64,000 bases of DNA from Macromonas bipunctata. GTDB taxonomy: Bacteria > Pseudomonadota > Gammaproteobacteria > Burkholderiales > Burkholderiaceae_C. The DNA is taken from positions 1 to 64,000 of the forward strand of contig NZ_NWBQ01000053.1 of assembly GCF_002837135.1 (NCBI RefSeq). Direction: 5' to 3'. The position numbers were made by a program, and so were the translations under genes. Position 1 is the stretch's first letter; every line of letters begins with the position of its first letter. Shown piece by piece: positions 45,304 through 53,496 of this stretch. Below the pieces are notes generated by a model that saw only the letters and a list, made by a program, of their open reading frames with translations, ran no database searches and was not told the origin of the DNA.

Positions 45304-46617
45304 ATGGCAGTGAACGTCGAAACCCTGGAAAAGCTGGAGCGCAAGATCACGCTTGAGCTGCCGCTGGCCGCGATTGAAAAAGAAGTCGATGTCCGCCTCA
45401 AGCGCATGGCGCGCCAGGTCAAGATGGACGGCTTCCGTCCGGGCAAGGTGCCCTTCAGCGTCGTGGCCCAGCGCCACGGCTACGCCGTGCAGTACGAAGT
45501 CGTGAACGACCAGGTCGGCCAGGCCTTCTCGGCCGCTGCTGCCGAAGCGGGTCTGCGTATCGCCGGTGCCCCCCGCATCAGCGAAAAAGAAGGCGAAGCT
45601 CCCGAAGGCCAGCTGGTGTTTGAAGCCGTGTTCGAAGTGTTCCCGGACGTCAAGATCAACGACCTGGCCGCCGCCGAGGTCGAAAAGATCACCGCCGAAG
45701 TCGATGACGCCGCCATCGACCGCACCCTGGACATCCTGCGCAAGCAGCGCCGCACCTTTGCCGTGCGCGCCGAAGGCGAAGCCGCCCAGGACGGCGACCG
45801 CGTCACCATCGACTTCGAAGGCAAGATCGACGGCGTGCCCTTTGAAGGCGGCAAGGCCGAAGGCTTCCAGTTCATCGTTGGCGACGGCCAGATGCTCAAG
45901 GAATTCGAAGATGCCGTGCGCGGCATGAAGACCGGCGAATCCAAGACTTTCCCGCTCAACTTCCCCGAGGACTACCACGGCAAGGAAGTGGCCGGCAAGA
46001 CCGCCGACTTCCTGGTCACCCTGAACAAGGTCGAGGCCGCCCAGCTGCCCGAAGTGAACGAGGAACTCGTCAAGTCGCTGGGCATTGAAGACGGCGCCGT
46101 CGAGTCCCTGCGCGCCGACATCCGCAAGAACCTCGAGCGCGAAGTCAAGTTCCGTCTGCAAGCCCGCAACAAGGCCGCTGTGATGGACGCCCTGGTGGCC
46201 CAGGCCGAACTGGATCTGCCCAAGGCCAGCGTGCAAGCCGAAGTGGAGCGCCTGATCGAGAACGCCCGCGCCGACCTCAAGCAGCGCGGCATCCCCGACG
46301 TGGACAAGGCCCCGATCCCGGCCGAGCTGTTCCAGGCCCAGGCCGAGCGCCGCGTGCGTCTGGGCCTGGTGGTGGCCGAGCTGGTCAAGGCCAACAACCT
46401 GACCGCCACCCCTGAGCAGATCGACGCCCACATCAACGACCTGGCCGCCTCCTACGAGCGTCCCGAGGACGTGGTGCGCTGGTACAAGGGCGACAACCGC
46501 CGCCTGGCCGAAATGGAAGCTGTCGTGATCGAAAACAACGTGGTCGATTTCGTGCTGGCCCAGGCCAAGGTCACCGACAAGGCCATCTCGTTCGAAGAAC
46601 TGATGGGTCAGGCCTGA
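45304..46617 (+). CDS. tig: Trigger factor
   Basis: Ribosome-bound chaperone and peptidyl-prolyl isomerase of 437 residues. The ribosome-binding signature (GFRPGKVPFSVV) sits near residue 42, the FKBP-type domain (DFEGKIDGVPFEGGKAEGFQ) is at about 160-245, and the C-terminal chaperone arms follow. TGGAGA precedes the ATG. It is the first gene of the tig-clpP-clpX-lon block. Confidence 0.98.
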   Translation: MAVNVETLEKLERKITLELPLAAIEKEVDVRLKRMARQVKMDGFRPGKVPFSVVAQRHGYAVQYEVVNDQVGQAFSAAAAEAGLRIAGAPRISEKEGEAPEGQLVFEAVFEVFPDVKINDLAAAEVEKITAEVDDAAIDRTLDILRKQRRTFAVRAEGEAAQDGDRVTIDFEGKIDGVPFEGGKAEGFQFIVGDGQMLKEFEDAVRGMKTGESKTFPLNFPEDYHGKEVAGKTADFLVTLNKVEAAQLPEVNEELVKSLGIEDGAVESLRADIRKNLEREVKFRLQARNKAAVMDALVAQAELDLPKASVQAEVERLIENARADLKQRGIPDVDKAPIPAELFQAQAERRVRLGLVVAELVKANNLTATPEQIDAHINDLAASYERPEDVVRWYKGDNRRLAEMEAVVIENNVVDFVLAQAKVTDKAISFEELMGQA

Positions 46618-46655
46618 TAGCGCGCCTGGCGTCCCAGCCCGGATAACGCTGTAAG

Positions 46656-46683
46656 AGGGGCGGAAGCGTTTTCCGCCCCTTTT
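46656..46683 (+). terminator. Rho-independent terminator of tig
   Basis: GGGGCGGAA and TTCCGCCCC form a stem with a five-base loop, followed by TTTT. It separates tig from clpP. Confidence 0.88.
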
Positions 46684-46751
46684 GCTTTGTGGGCGCAGGT
46701 TTTTCAGTTTGGTTACAGTAGGCGCTGTTCTGCTTTTTTCGGAGTCTCAGC

Positions 46752-47366
46752 ATGAGTGCATTGGATACCTACAACCTGGGCATGGTGCCCATGGTCATCG
46801 AGCAATCGGGCCGTGGCGAGCGTGCCTACGACATCTACTCCCGCCTGCTCAAGGAGCGCGTGGTGTTCCTGGTCGGCCCGGTCAACGACCAGTCGGCCAA
46901 CCTGGTGGTGGCCCAGCTGCTGTTCCTGGAAAGCGAGAACCCCGACAAGGACATCTCGCTCTACATCAACTCCCCCGGCGGTTCGGTCAGCGCGGGCATG
47001 TCGATCTTCGACACCATGAACTTCATCAAGCCCGACGTGTCCACGCTGTGCATGGGCATGGCCGCCAGCATGGGCGCGTTCCTGCTGGCCGCGGGCGCCA
47101 AGGGCAAGCGTTTTGCGCTGCCCAACTCGCGCGTCATGATCCACCAGCCGCTGGGCGGCGCCCAGGGCCAGGCCACCGACATCGAGATCCACGCCCGCGA
47201 GATCCTGCGCCTGCGTGCCGACCTCAACAAGGTGCTGGCCGAGCGCACTGGCCAGCCGCTGGAGAAGATCGAGCGCGACACCGAGCGCGACTACTTCATG
47301 GCCGCCGCCGAAGCCGCCGAGTACGGCCTGGTGGACAAGGTCATCGACAAGCGCGCCGCTGCGTAA
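46752..47366 (+). CDS. clpP: ATP-dependent Clp protease proteolytic subunit
   Basis: A 204-residue serine peptidase forming the two-ring chamber fed by ClpX. The catalytic Ser is in [14 protein letters not shown], the His in [11 protein letters not shown], and the Asp lies further on in the family position. No leader propeptide beyond about a dozen residues is evident. clpX follows after 65 bp. Confidence 0.98.
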   Translation: MSALDTYNLGMVPMVIEQSGRGERAYDIYSRLLKERVVFLVGPVNDQSANLVVAQLLFLESENPDKDISLYINSPGGSVSAGMSIFDTMNFIKPDVSTLCMGMAASMGAFLLAAGAKGKRFALPNSRVMIHQPLGGAQGQATDIEIHAREILRLRADLNKVLAERTGQPLEKIERDTERDYFMAAAEAAEYGLVDKVIDKRAAA

Positions 47367-47431
47367 GATCACACCCCGGCAGGCTGCGCCAGCCTGCCCT
47401 TTTTGCATTTCCCGATCCACTGAGGCACCAC

Positions 47432-48715
47432 ATGGCCGATAAAAAAGGCACTCCTTCTGAAAAAACCCTTTACTGCTCGTTTTGCGGTAAAAGTCAGCAC
47501 GAGGTCAAGAAGCTCGTCTCCGGGCCGTCGGTCTTCATTTGTGACGAGTGCATCCGGCTGTGTGAGGACATCCTGCAAGAGGAGCTGCCCGCCGCCCAGG
47601 CTGCAGCCAAGGGCGCTGCCGCCACCGAGCGCCTGCCCAGCCCCAAAGAGATCAAGCAGCACCTGGACAACTACGTGATTGGCCAGGAAGCGGCCAAGAA
47701 GTCGCTCTCGGTGGCGGTGTACAACCACTACAAGCGCCTGCGCCACAAGGACCGCGCGGGCAAGGACGACGTGGAACTGGCCAAGAGCAACATCCTGCTG
47801 ATCGGCCCCACCGGCTCGGGCAAGACCCTGCTGGCGCAGACCATGGCGCGCATGCTCAACGTGCCCTTCGTCATGGCCGATGCCACCACCCTGACCGAAG
47901 CGGGCTACGTGGGCGAAGACGTGGAAAACATCATCGCCAAGCTGCTGCAGACCTGCAACTACGACGTCGAGCAGGCCCAGCGCGGCATTGTCTTCATCGA
48001 CGAGATCGACAAGATCACCCGCAAGTCCGAGAACGCCTCCATCACCCGCGACGTCTCGGGCGAGGGCGTGCAGCAGGCCTTGCTCAAGCTGGTGGAAGGC
48101 AGCACCGTGGCCTCGGTGCCACCGCAAGGCGGCCGCAAGCACCCCAACCAGGAAATGCTGCAGGTCAACACCGCCAGCATCCTGTTCATCTGCGGTGGCG
48201 CCTTTGCGGGCCTGGAAAAGATCGTCGAGCAGCGCACCGAAGCGTCCGGCATCGGCTTTGGCGCCGCCGTCAAGACCAAGCAGGAACGCAACCTGACCGA
48301 GGTGTTCAAGGACGTGGAGCCCGACGATCTGGTGCGCTTTGGCCTGATCCCGGAACTGGTGGGCCGCCTGCCCGTGGTCACCGCGCTGGCCGAACTGAGC
48401 GAGGAAGCCCTGGTGCAGGTGCTGACCGAGCCCAAGAACGCCGTGGTCAAGCAGTTCGCGCAACTGCTGGCGATGGAAGACGTGGCGCTGGACGTGCGCC
48501 CCGAGGCCCTGACCGCCATTGCGCGCAAGGCGCTCAAGCGCAAGACCGGCGCACGCGGCCTGCGCTCCATCCTGGAGCAAGCCCTGATGGACACCATGTT
48601 CGAGCTGCCCAGCCTGGAGCACGTGCAAAAAGTGGTGGTCGAGGAAGCCTGCATCACCGACGGCCAGCTGCCGTTGCTGGTGTACCAGGACGACGCGGCC
48701 CAGCCCGCCGCCTGA
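47432..48715 (+). CDS. clpX: ATP-dependent Clp protease ATP-binding subunit ClpX
   Basis: A 427-residue AAA+ unfoldase. The N-terminal zinc-binding domain has CSFCGKSQ and ICDECIRLC. Walker A is [15 protein letters not shown], Walker B is [24 protein letters not shown] is the sensor 2 region and an IGF-type loop (ASGIGFGA) contacts ClpP. The ATG at 47432 is 65 bp after clpP. Confidence 0.98.
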   Translation: MADKKGTPSEKTLYCSFCGKSQHEVKKLVSGPSVFICDECIRLCEDILQEELPAAQAAAKGAAATERLPSPKEIKQHLDNYVIGQEAAKKSLSVAVYNHYKRLRHKDRAGKDDVELAKSNILLIGPTGSGKTLLAQTMARMLNVPFVMADATTLTEAGYVGEDVENIIAKLLQTCNYDVEQAQRGIVFIDEIDKITRKSENASITRDVSGEGVQQALLKLVEGSTVASVPPQGGRKHPNQEMLQVNTASILFICGGAFAGLEKIVEQRTEASGIGFGAAVKTKQERNLTEVFKDVEPDDLVRFGLIPELVGRLPVVTALAELSEEALVQVLTEPKNAVVKQFAQLLAMEDVALDVRPEALTAIARKALKRKTGARGLRSILEQALMDTMFELPSLEHVQKVVVEEACITDGQLPLLVYQDDAAQPAA

Positions 48716-48731
48716 CACACCCTTTCTCACC

Positions 48732-48777
48732 TGTGGGGCCCGTCGGCGGGTTGATATGGCCGCCGACGTCCCCACAT
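48732..48777 (+). promoter_or_regulatory. Candidate heat-shock (sigma-32) promoter of lon, inside a long imperfect dyad
   Basis: TTGATA (48751-48756), 13 bases, then CCCCACAT (48770-48777) fit the sigma-32 consensus and lie 25 bp before the lon ATG. The same stretch forms a dyad: TGTGGGG-ccc-GTCGGCGG, 10-base loop, CCGCCGAC-gt-CCCCACA. The dyad covers the promoter and could be an operator, or a clpX 3' hairpin. Confidence 0.5.
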
Positions 48778-48802
48778 CCCCGGGAAGTTTTGAAGGTACA
48801 CC

Positions 48803-51292
48803 ATGTCCGGACACCCCCCTCTCCCCAGCCAGCCCGTCTCCCTGCCCTTGTTGCCCTTGCGCGATGTGGTGGTGTTTCCCCACATGGTCATTCCATTGTT
48901 TGTGGGCCGCCCCAAGAGCATCAAGGCGCTGGAAGCCGCAATGGACCAGCACGAGCGCCGCATCATGCTGGTGGCCCAGAAAACCGCCGCCAAGGACGAC
49001 CCGTCGCCCGACGATCTGTTTGACGTCGGCTGCGTCGCCACCATCCTGCAGATGCTCAAGCTGCCCGATGGCACCGTCAAGGTGCTGATCGAAGGTCTGC
49101 AACGCGCCAAGGTGCTGGGCGTGGACGAGACCGAGACCCACTTCGACAGCAATGTGCTGCCGCTGGACGCCGCCGCCGAGCTGGCCGGCGACGACGTGAC
49201 CGAACTCGAAGCCCTGCGCCGCGCCGTGATGCAGCAGTTCGACCAGTACGTCAAGCTCAACAAGAAGATCCCGACCGAAATCCTGGCCTCCATCGGTGGC
49301 ATCGACGACCCGGCGCGCCTGGCCGACACCATTGCCGCGCACCTGCCGTTCAAGCTCGAGGCCAAGCAAGGCGTGCTGGAGCAGGAAAAAATCGCCCAGC
49401 GCCTGGAAAGCCTGTTTGCCCAGCTCGAGCACGAGGTCGAGATCCTCAACGTGGACAAGCGCATCCGCAGCCGTGTCAAGCGCCAAATCGAGAAAAACCA
49501 GCGCGACCACTACCTGAACGAGCAGGTCAAGGCGATCCAGAAAGAGCTGGGCGAGGGCGAAGAGGGCGCCGACCTCGAGGAAATCGAGAAAAAGATCAAG
49601 CTGGCCAAGATGCCCGCCGAGGCGCGCAAGAAGGCTGAGTCCGAGCTGAAAAAGCTCAAATTGATGTCGCCCATGTCGGCCGAGGCCAACGTGGTGCGCA
49701 ACTACATCGAAGTCCTGACCAGCTTGCCTTGGAGCAAAAAGACCAAAATCAAGCACGACCTGACCCACGCTGAGAACGTGCTCAACGAAGACCACTACGG
49801 CCTAGACAAGGTCAAGGACCGCATCCTCGAATACCTCGCGGTGCAACAGCGTGTGGACAAGGTCAAAGCGCCCATTTTGTGTTTGGTAGGCCCGCCCGGT
49901 GTGGGCAAAACCTCGCTGGGCCAATCGGTGGCCAAGGCCACCGGGCGCAAGTACGTGCGCATGGCGCTGGGCGGCATGCGCGACGAGGCCGAAATCCGTG
50001 GGCACCGCCGCACCTACATCGGCGCGCTGCCGGGCAAGGTGCTGCAAAGCCTGAGCAAGGTTGGCACCCGCAACCCGCTGTTCCTGCTGGACGAAATCGA
50101 CAAGCTGGGCATGGATTTCCGGGGCGATCCGTCCTCGGCGCTGTTGGAGGTGCTGGATCCGGAGCAGAACCACACCTTTGGCGACCACTACGTGGAGGTG
50201 GATTTTGACCTGTCGGACGTGATGTTCGTAGCCACGTCCAACTCCATGAACATCCCGCCTGCGCTGCTGGATCGCATGGAGGTGATTCGCCTGTCGGGCT
50301 ACACCGAGGACGAAAAAACCAACATCGCGCTCAAGTACCTGCTGCCCAAGCAAATCGAGAACAACGGCATCAAGGCGGGCGAGATCGAAGTCACCGAAGA
50401 CGCGGTGCGCGACGTGGTGCGCTACTACACCCGCGAGGCCGGTGTGCGTTCGCTGGAGCGCGAGCTGTCCAAAATCTGCCGCAAGGTGGTCAAAGGCTTG
50501 CTGCTGAAGAAATACAGCCCCACGGTGGTGGTCAACGCCGACAACCTGAACGACTTTTTGGGCGTGCGCAAGTTCACCTATGGCCGCGCCGAACAGCAAA
50601 ACCAGGTGGGCCAAGTGGTAGGCTTGGCTTGGACGGAAGTCGGCGGCGATTTGCTGACGATTGAAACCGCCTTGATGCCGGGCAAGGGCAACGTCATCCG
50701 CACCGGCCAGTTGGGCGATGTGATGAAAGAGTCGGTGGAAGCGGCCCGTACCGTGGTACGCAGCCGCGCGCCAGCGTTTGGCATTGCCGACGAGGTGTTC
50801 GAGAAGAAGGACATCCACCTGCACGTGCCCGACGGTGCCACGCCCAAGGATGGCCCCAGCGCGGGCATTGCCATGACCACGGCGATGGTGTCGGCCCTGA
50901 CCGGCATTCCGGTGCGCGCCGATGTGGCCATGACGGGCGAGATCACCCTGCGCGGCGAAGTCACCGCGATTGGTGGCTTAAAGGAAAAACTGCTGGCTGC
51001 GTTGCGCGGTGGCATCAAGACCGTGCTGATCCCGGAAGAAAACGTCAAAGATTTGGCTGAAATCCCGGACAACGTCAAGCAGGGGCTGGACATCATCCCG
51101 GTCAAGTGGATTGACCGCGTGCTGGAATTGGCGCTGGAGCGTTACCCCAGCCCGCTGCTGGCCACCGCTGCGGCACCTGTCGTCGCTGAAGCTGCGCCGT
51201 CGGAGCCGGCCAAGCCCAAAACCCGGGCCAAGGCCAGCCGCGCCACCAAGCCGGGCACCGCGCAGGCGGGGGCTTCTGGCTTGGCGCACTGA
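48803..51292 (+). CDS. lon: ATP-dependent protease Lon
   Basis: An 829-residue hexameric AAA+ protease with a Ser-Lys dyad. The N-terminal substrate domain begins [18 protein letters not shown]; Walker A is [14 protein letters not shown]. The catalytic Ser lies in [14 protein letters not shown], with the Lys about 43 residues later in [11 protein letters not shown]. The last 40 residues are a basic Ala/Lys/Pro tail that makes it longer than E. coli Lon (784). The gene follows clpX after 87 bp and has a candidate sigma-32 promoter. Confidence 0.98.
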   Translation: MSGHPPLPSQPVSLPLLPLRDVVVFPHMVIPLFVGRPKSIKALEAAMDQHERRIMLVAQKTAAKDDPSPDDLFDVGCVATILQMLKLPDGTVKVLIEGLQRAKVLGVDETETHFDSNVLPLDAAAELAGDDVTELEALRRAVMQQFDQYVKLNKKIPTEILASIGGIDDPARLADTIAAHLPFKLEAKQGVLEQEKIAQRLESLFAQLEHEVEILNVDKRIRSRVKRQIEKNQRDHYLNEQVKAIQKELGEGEEGADLEEIEKKIKLAKMPAEARKKAESELKKLKLMSPMSAEANVVRNYIEVLTSLPWSKKTKIKHDLTHAENVLNEDHYGLDKVKDRILEYLAVQQRVDKVKAPILCLVGPPGVGKTSLGQSVAKATGRKYVRMALGGMRDEAEIRGHRRTYIGALPGKVLQSLSKVGTRNPLFLLDEIDKLGMDFRGDPSSALLEVLDPEQNHTFGDHYVEVDFDLSDVMFVATSNSMNIPPALLDRMEVIRLSGYTEDEKTNIALKYLLPKQIENNGIKAGEIEVTEDAVRDVVRYYTREAGVRSLERELSKICRKVVKGLLLKKYSPTVVVNADNLNDFLGVRKFTYGRAEQQNQVGQVVGLAWTEVGGDLLTIETALMPGKGNVIRTGQLGDVMKESVEAARTVVRSRAPAFGIADEVFEKKDIHLHVPDGATPKDGPSAGIAMTTAMVSALTGIPVRADVAMTGEITLRGEVTAIGGLKEKLLAALRGGIKTVLIPEENVKDLAEIPDNVKQGLDIIPVKWIDRVLELALERYPSPLLATAAAPVVAEAAPSEPAKPKTRAKASRATKPGTAQAGASGLAH

Positions 51293-51371
51293 AAATTTGC
51301 AACGGTGGCTGGCGAGAGCTTCAAAAACCGTTGTAGAATAACGGCTTCAGGCAACAGCGTTGTTTGATTCT

Positions 51372-51447
51372 GCGGGATTAGCTCAGTTGGTAGAGCGATA
51401 CCTTGCCAAGGTATAGGTCGAGAGTTCGAGCCTCTTATCCCGCTCCA
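51372..51447 (+). tRNA. tRNA-Gly (anticodon GCC), copy 1
   Basis: 76 nt with acceptor GCGGGAT / ATCCCGC, encoded TCCA end and anticodon loop TTGCCAA. The last 20 bases before it are AT-rich, with a -10-like TAGAAT at 51335-51340. Confidence 0.98.
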
Positions 51448-51488
51448 AATTTTGTTCGGGTTGTTTCAAGCCGGACACGGCCAGTCAA

Positions 51489-51562
51489 GGCGCGGTAGCA
51501 AAGCGGTTATGCACCGGATTGCAAATCCGTGTAGGTCGGTTCGACTCCGGCCCGCGCCTCCA
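51489..51562 (+). tRNA. tRNA-Cys (anticodon GCA)
   Basis: 74 nt with acceptor GGCGCGG / CCGCGCC, encoded TCCA and anticodon loop TTGCAAA. It lies between the two identical tRNA-Gly genes. Confidence 0.97.
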
Positions 51563-51568
51563 GTTTTT

Positions 51569-51644
51569 GCGGGATTAGCTCAGTTGGTAGAGCGATACCT
51601 TGCCAAGGTATAGGTCGAGAGTTCGAGCCTCTTATCCCGCTCCA
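51569..51644 (+). tRNA. tRNA-Gly (anticodon GCC), copy 2
   Basis: Identical over its 76 nt to the copy at 51372-51447. It is 197 bp downstream of it and 6 bp after tRNA-Cys, so the three are probably processed from one transcript. Confidence 0.98.
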
Positions 51645-51649
51645 TACGC

Positions 51650-51681
51650 AAAAGGACAAGCTTCACGGCTTGTCCTTTTTT
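51650..51681 (+). terminator. Rho-independent terminator of the tRNA array
   Basis: AAGGACAAGC and GCTTGTCCTT pair around a short TTCACG loop and are followed by T residues, five bases after the last tRNA. Confidence 0.92.
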
Positions 51682-51836
51682 GCTTTGTGGCTGTGGTGGC
51701 CATGCTCACCATGCACCTTTGCGGTGCGCCAGGTATGAAAAAAGCGCCGGGTGTGTGGGCCACGGCGCTGGAGCTGGGTATTGGTGAGCGGTGCGGCCGC
51801 CACACCGCCCACGCAACTGTCAAGGCAAACCTGCCA

Positions 51837-53159
51837 TCAGCTCAGGCTGCGTGCAGGCAACACGGTGCCCACGCATTCGCCAAAACCGATACGTGCTGCG
51901 CCGTCTTTTTCGCACCAGCCACGGATCACGATGGCATCGCCATCTTCCAAGAAGGTGCGGCTTTCCCCATTGGGCAGGGTCAGCGGGTTTTTGCCGCCGG
52001 TGGTCAGCTCGATCAGTGCGCCGGCCTGGTCCAGCGTCGGGCCGGACAAGGTGCCGCTGCCCAGCAGGTCGCCCGGTTGCAGGTTGCAGCCGTTCACGGT
52101 GTGGTGGGTCACCATTTGGGCCACCGTCCAGTAGGCGTGGCGGTAGCTGGTGCGGCAGATGGTGGCATCGCCTTGGCCCGCTGCGCGCATCTGTGGTGTT
52201 TCCAGGCCCACTTGCAGTTGAATGTCGAGCGAACCGGCCGCGCGGTTGTCGGCGCTGTCGAGGTAGGGCAGCGGCTGTGGGTCTTCGGCGGGGCGCACAA
52301 AGGGCACGCGGTACGGTGCCAGCGCTTCCAGCGTCACGATCCACGGCGAGATGGTGGTGGCAAAGTTCTTCGACAGGAATGGTCCCAGCGGTTGGTATTC
52401 CCAGCCCTGAATGTCGCGCGCCGACCAGTCGTTGAGCAAGCAGATGCCGAACACGTGGGCTTCGGCTTCGGTGATGGCCACCGGATCGCCCAGTTCGTTG
52501 CCTGTGCCCACAAAAATGCCCACTTCCAGCTCAATGTCGAGCCGCTTGCTGGGGCCAAAAGAGGGCTGGGCGGCTCCCGGTGGCATGGTTTGGCCCACAG
52601 GGCGGCGGAATTGCTGGCCCGACACGCCAATGCTGGAGGCGCGGCCGTGGTAGCCAATGGGCACCCACTTGTAGTTGGGCAGCAACGGGTTGTCGGGGCG
52701 GAATTGTTTGCCGATGTTGGTGGCGTGGTACACCGATGTGTAAAAGTCGGTGTAGTCGCCCACGCGGGCGGGCACGTCGTATTCGGCCTCGGTTTGCGGC
52801 ACCAGGCAGTTTTGCAGCGCGGCTTGTTCGGCGGCACCTGCCCGCAGGGCGCGTGACAGCGCCAAACGCAAGGCGCTCCACGCGGGTTGGCCCAAGGCCA
52901 TCAGGGCGTTGAGCTTGCTTTGCGCGCCTGCTTGGATGGCGGCTTGCACGTCACCGGCAAACACACCGGTTTGCGCCACAGCGGCCAAGTCCAGGATTTG
53001 GTCGCCAATGGCGACACCGCCACGGAAGGCCTCGGTGCTGCCTTTGCGCCGGAACACGGCAAAGGGCAGGTTCTGGATCGGAAAATCCTGCCCCGCCACG
53101 TTGGCCGAGGCAACCCAGCTCTGGAGGTCTGGGCGGTGTGTTTCATTCAGTGCGGTCAA
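51837..53159 (-). CDS. fahA: Fumarylacetoacetase
   Basis: Splits fumarylacetoacetate to fumarate and acetoacetate, the last step of homogentisate breakdown. The 440-residue protein has the family N-terminal domain (FPIQNLPFAVFRR), the metal-binding segment (VGDYTDFYTSVYHATNIG) and the catalytic core (DIELEVGIFVGTGN, NDWSARDIQGWEYQPLGPF). I propose the TTG at 53159, with GGAG seven bases upstream; family members begin MTALN like this. An ATG at 53210 would add a non-family 17 residues. It is 128 bp downstream of the DUF2783 gene, with a hairpin in the gap. Confidence 0.93.
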   Translation of the reverse strand: MTALNETHRPDLQSWVASANVAGQDFPIQNLPFAVFRRKGSTEAFRGGVAIGDQILDLAAVAQTGVFAGDVQAAIQAGAQSKLNALMALGQPAWSALRLALSRALRAGAAEQAALQNCLVPQTEAEYDVPARVGDYTDFYTSVYHATNIGKQFRPDNPLLPNYKWVPIGYHGRASSIGVSGQQFRRPVGQTMPPGAAQPSFGPSKRLDIELEVGIFVGTGNELGDPVAITEAEAHVFGICLLNDWSARDIQGWEYQPLGPFLSKNFATTISPWIVTLEALAPYRVPFVRPAEDPQPLPYLDSADNRAAGSLDIQLQVGLETPQMRAAGQGDATICRTSYRHAYWTVAQMVTHHTVNGCNLQPGDLLGSGTLSGPTLDQAGALIELTTGGKNPLTLPNGESRTFLEDGDAIVIRGWCEKDGAARIGFGECVGTVLPARSLS

Positions 53160-53236
53160 GTCTTGCTCCAAAACAAAAAATGGTTGTTGTTGTGCGGGCC
53201 ATGTTACCAAAACAGGTCAACTGTAAGACAGCCGAA

Positions 53237-53270
53237 AGCCCGGGCCGATGTTAACCATCTGGCTCGGGCT
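53237..53270 (-). other. 10-bp hairpin between the DUF2783 gene and fahA
   Basis: AGCCCGGGCC and GGCTCGGGCT pair with one G-U-type mismatch around a 14-base loop. On the minus strand it is followed by only three T residues, so it is at most a weak terminator and may tune fahA expression. Confidence 0.5.
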
Positions 53271-53287
53271 GTGCTGCGTATGCGGGA

Positions 53288-53479
53288 TTACAGGTCTTTT
53301 AACGCCGCTTGCAGGTGTCGTTGAAACAACTCGGTGTCGCCCAAGGCGTTGGCGTTGAGCAATGCCAGTTTCACCAGAAATAGTTCGGTTTTTTCAGGGC
53401 CGGCTTGGTCGATGGCGGTCGCCAGGGTGTCGTAAACGGTCTCCAGACCGGGGATGGTCAAAGCGTTGGGGGCGGTCAT
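53288..53479 (-). CDS. DUF2783 protein, likely small partner of the flavin hydroxylase (MhaB-like)
   Basis: A 63-residue helical protein containing LETVYDTLATAIDQ and FLVKLALLNANALGDTELF, matching DUF2783. Pseudomonas putida MhaB, the small coupling protein of 3-hydroxyphenylacetate 6-hydroxylase, is reported at a similar size, which suggests the same role. GGAG precedes the ATG. It follows the hydroxylase after 17 bp. The identification rests on size, position and family. Confidence 0.75.
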   Translation of the reverse strand: MTAPNALTIPGLETVYDTLATAIDQAGPEKTELFLVKLALLNANALGDTELFQRHLQAALKDL

Positions 53480-53496
53480 GGCAGTGTTCTCCGGGT

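Noticed and set aside
47369-49795. 808-codon open frame on the minus strand
   Set aside because: Antisense to clpX and lon, which carry all expected motifs; long opposite frames are common in high-GC DNA.
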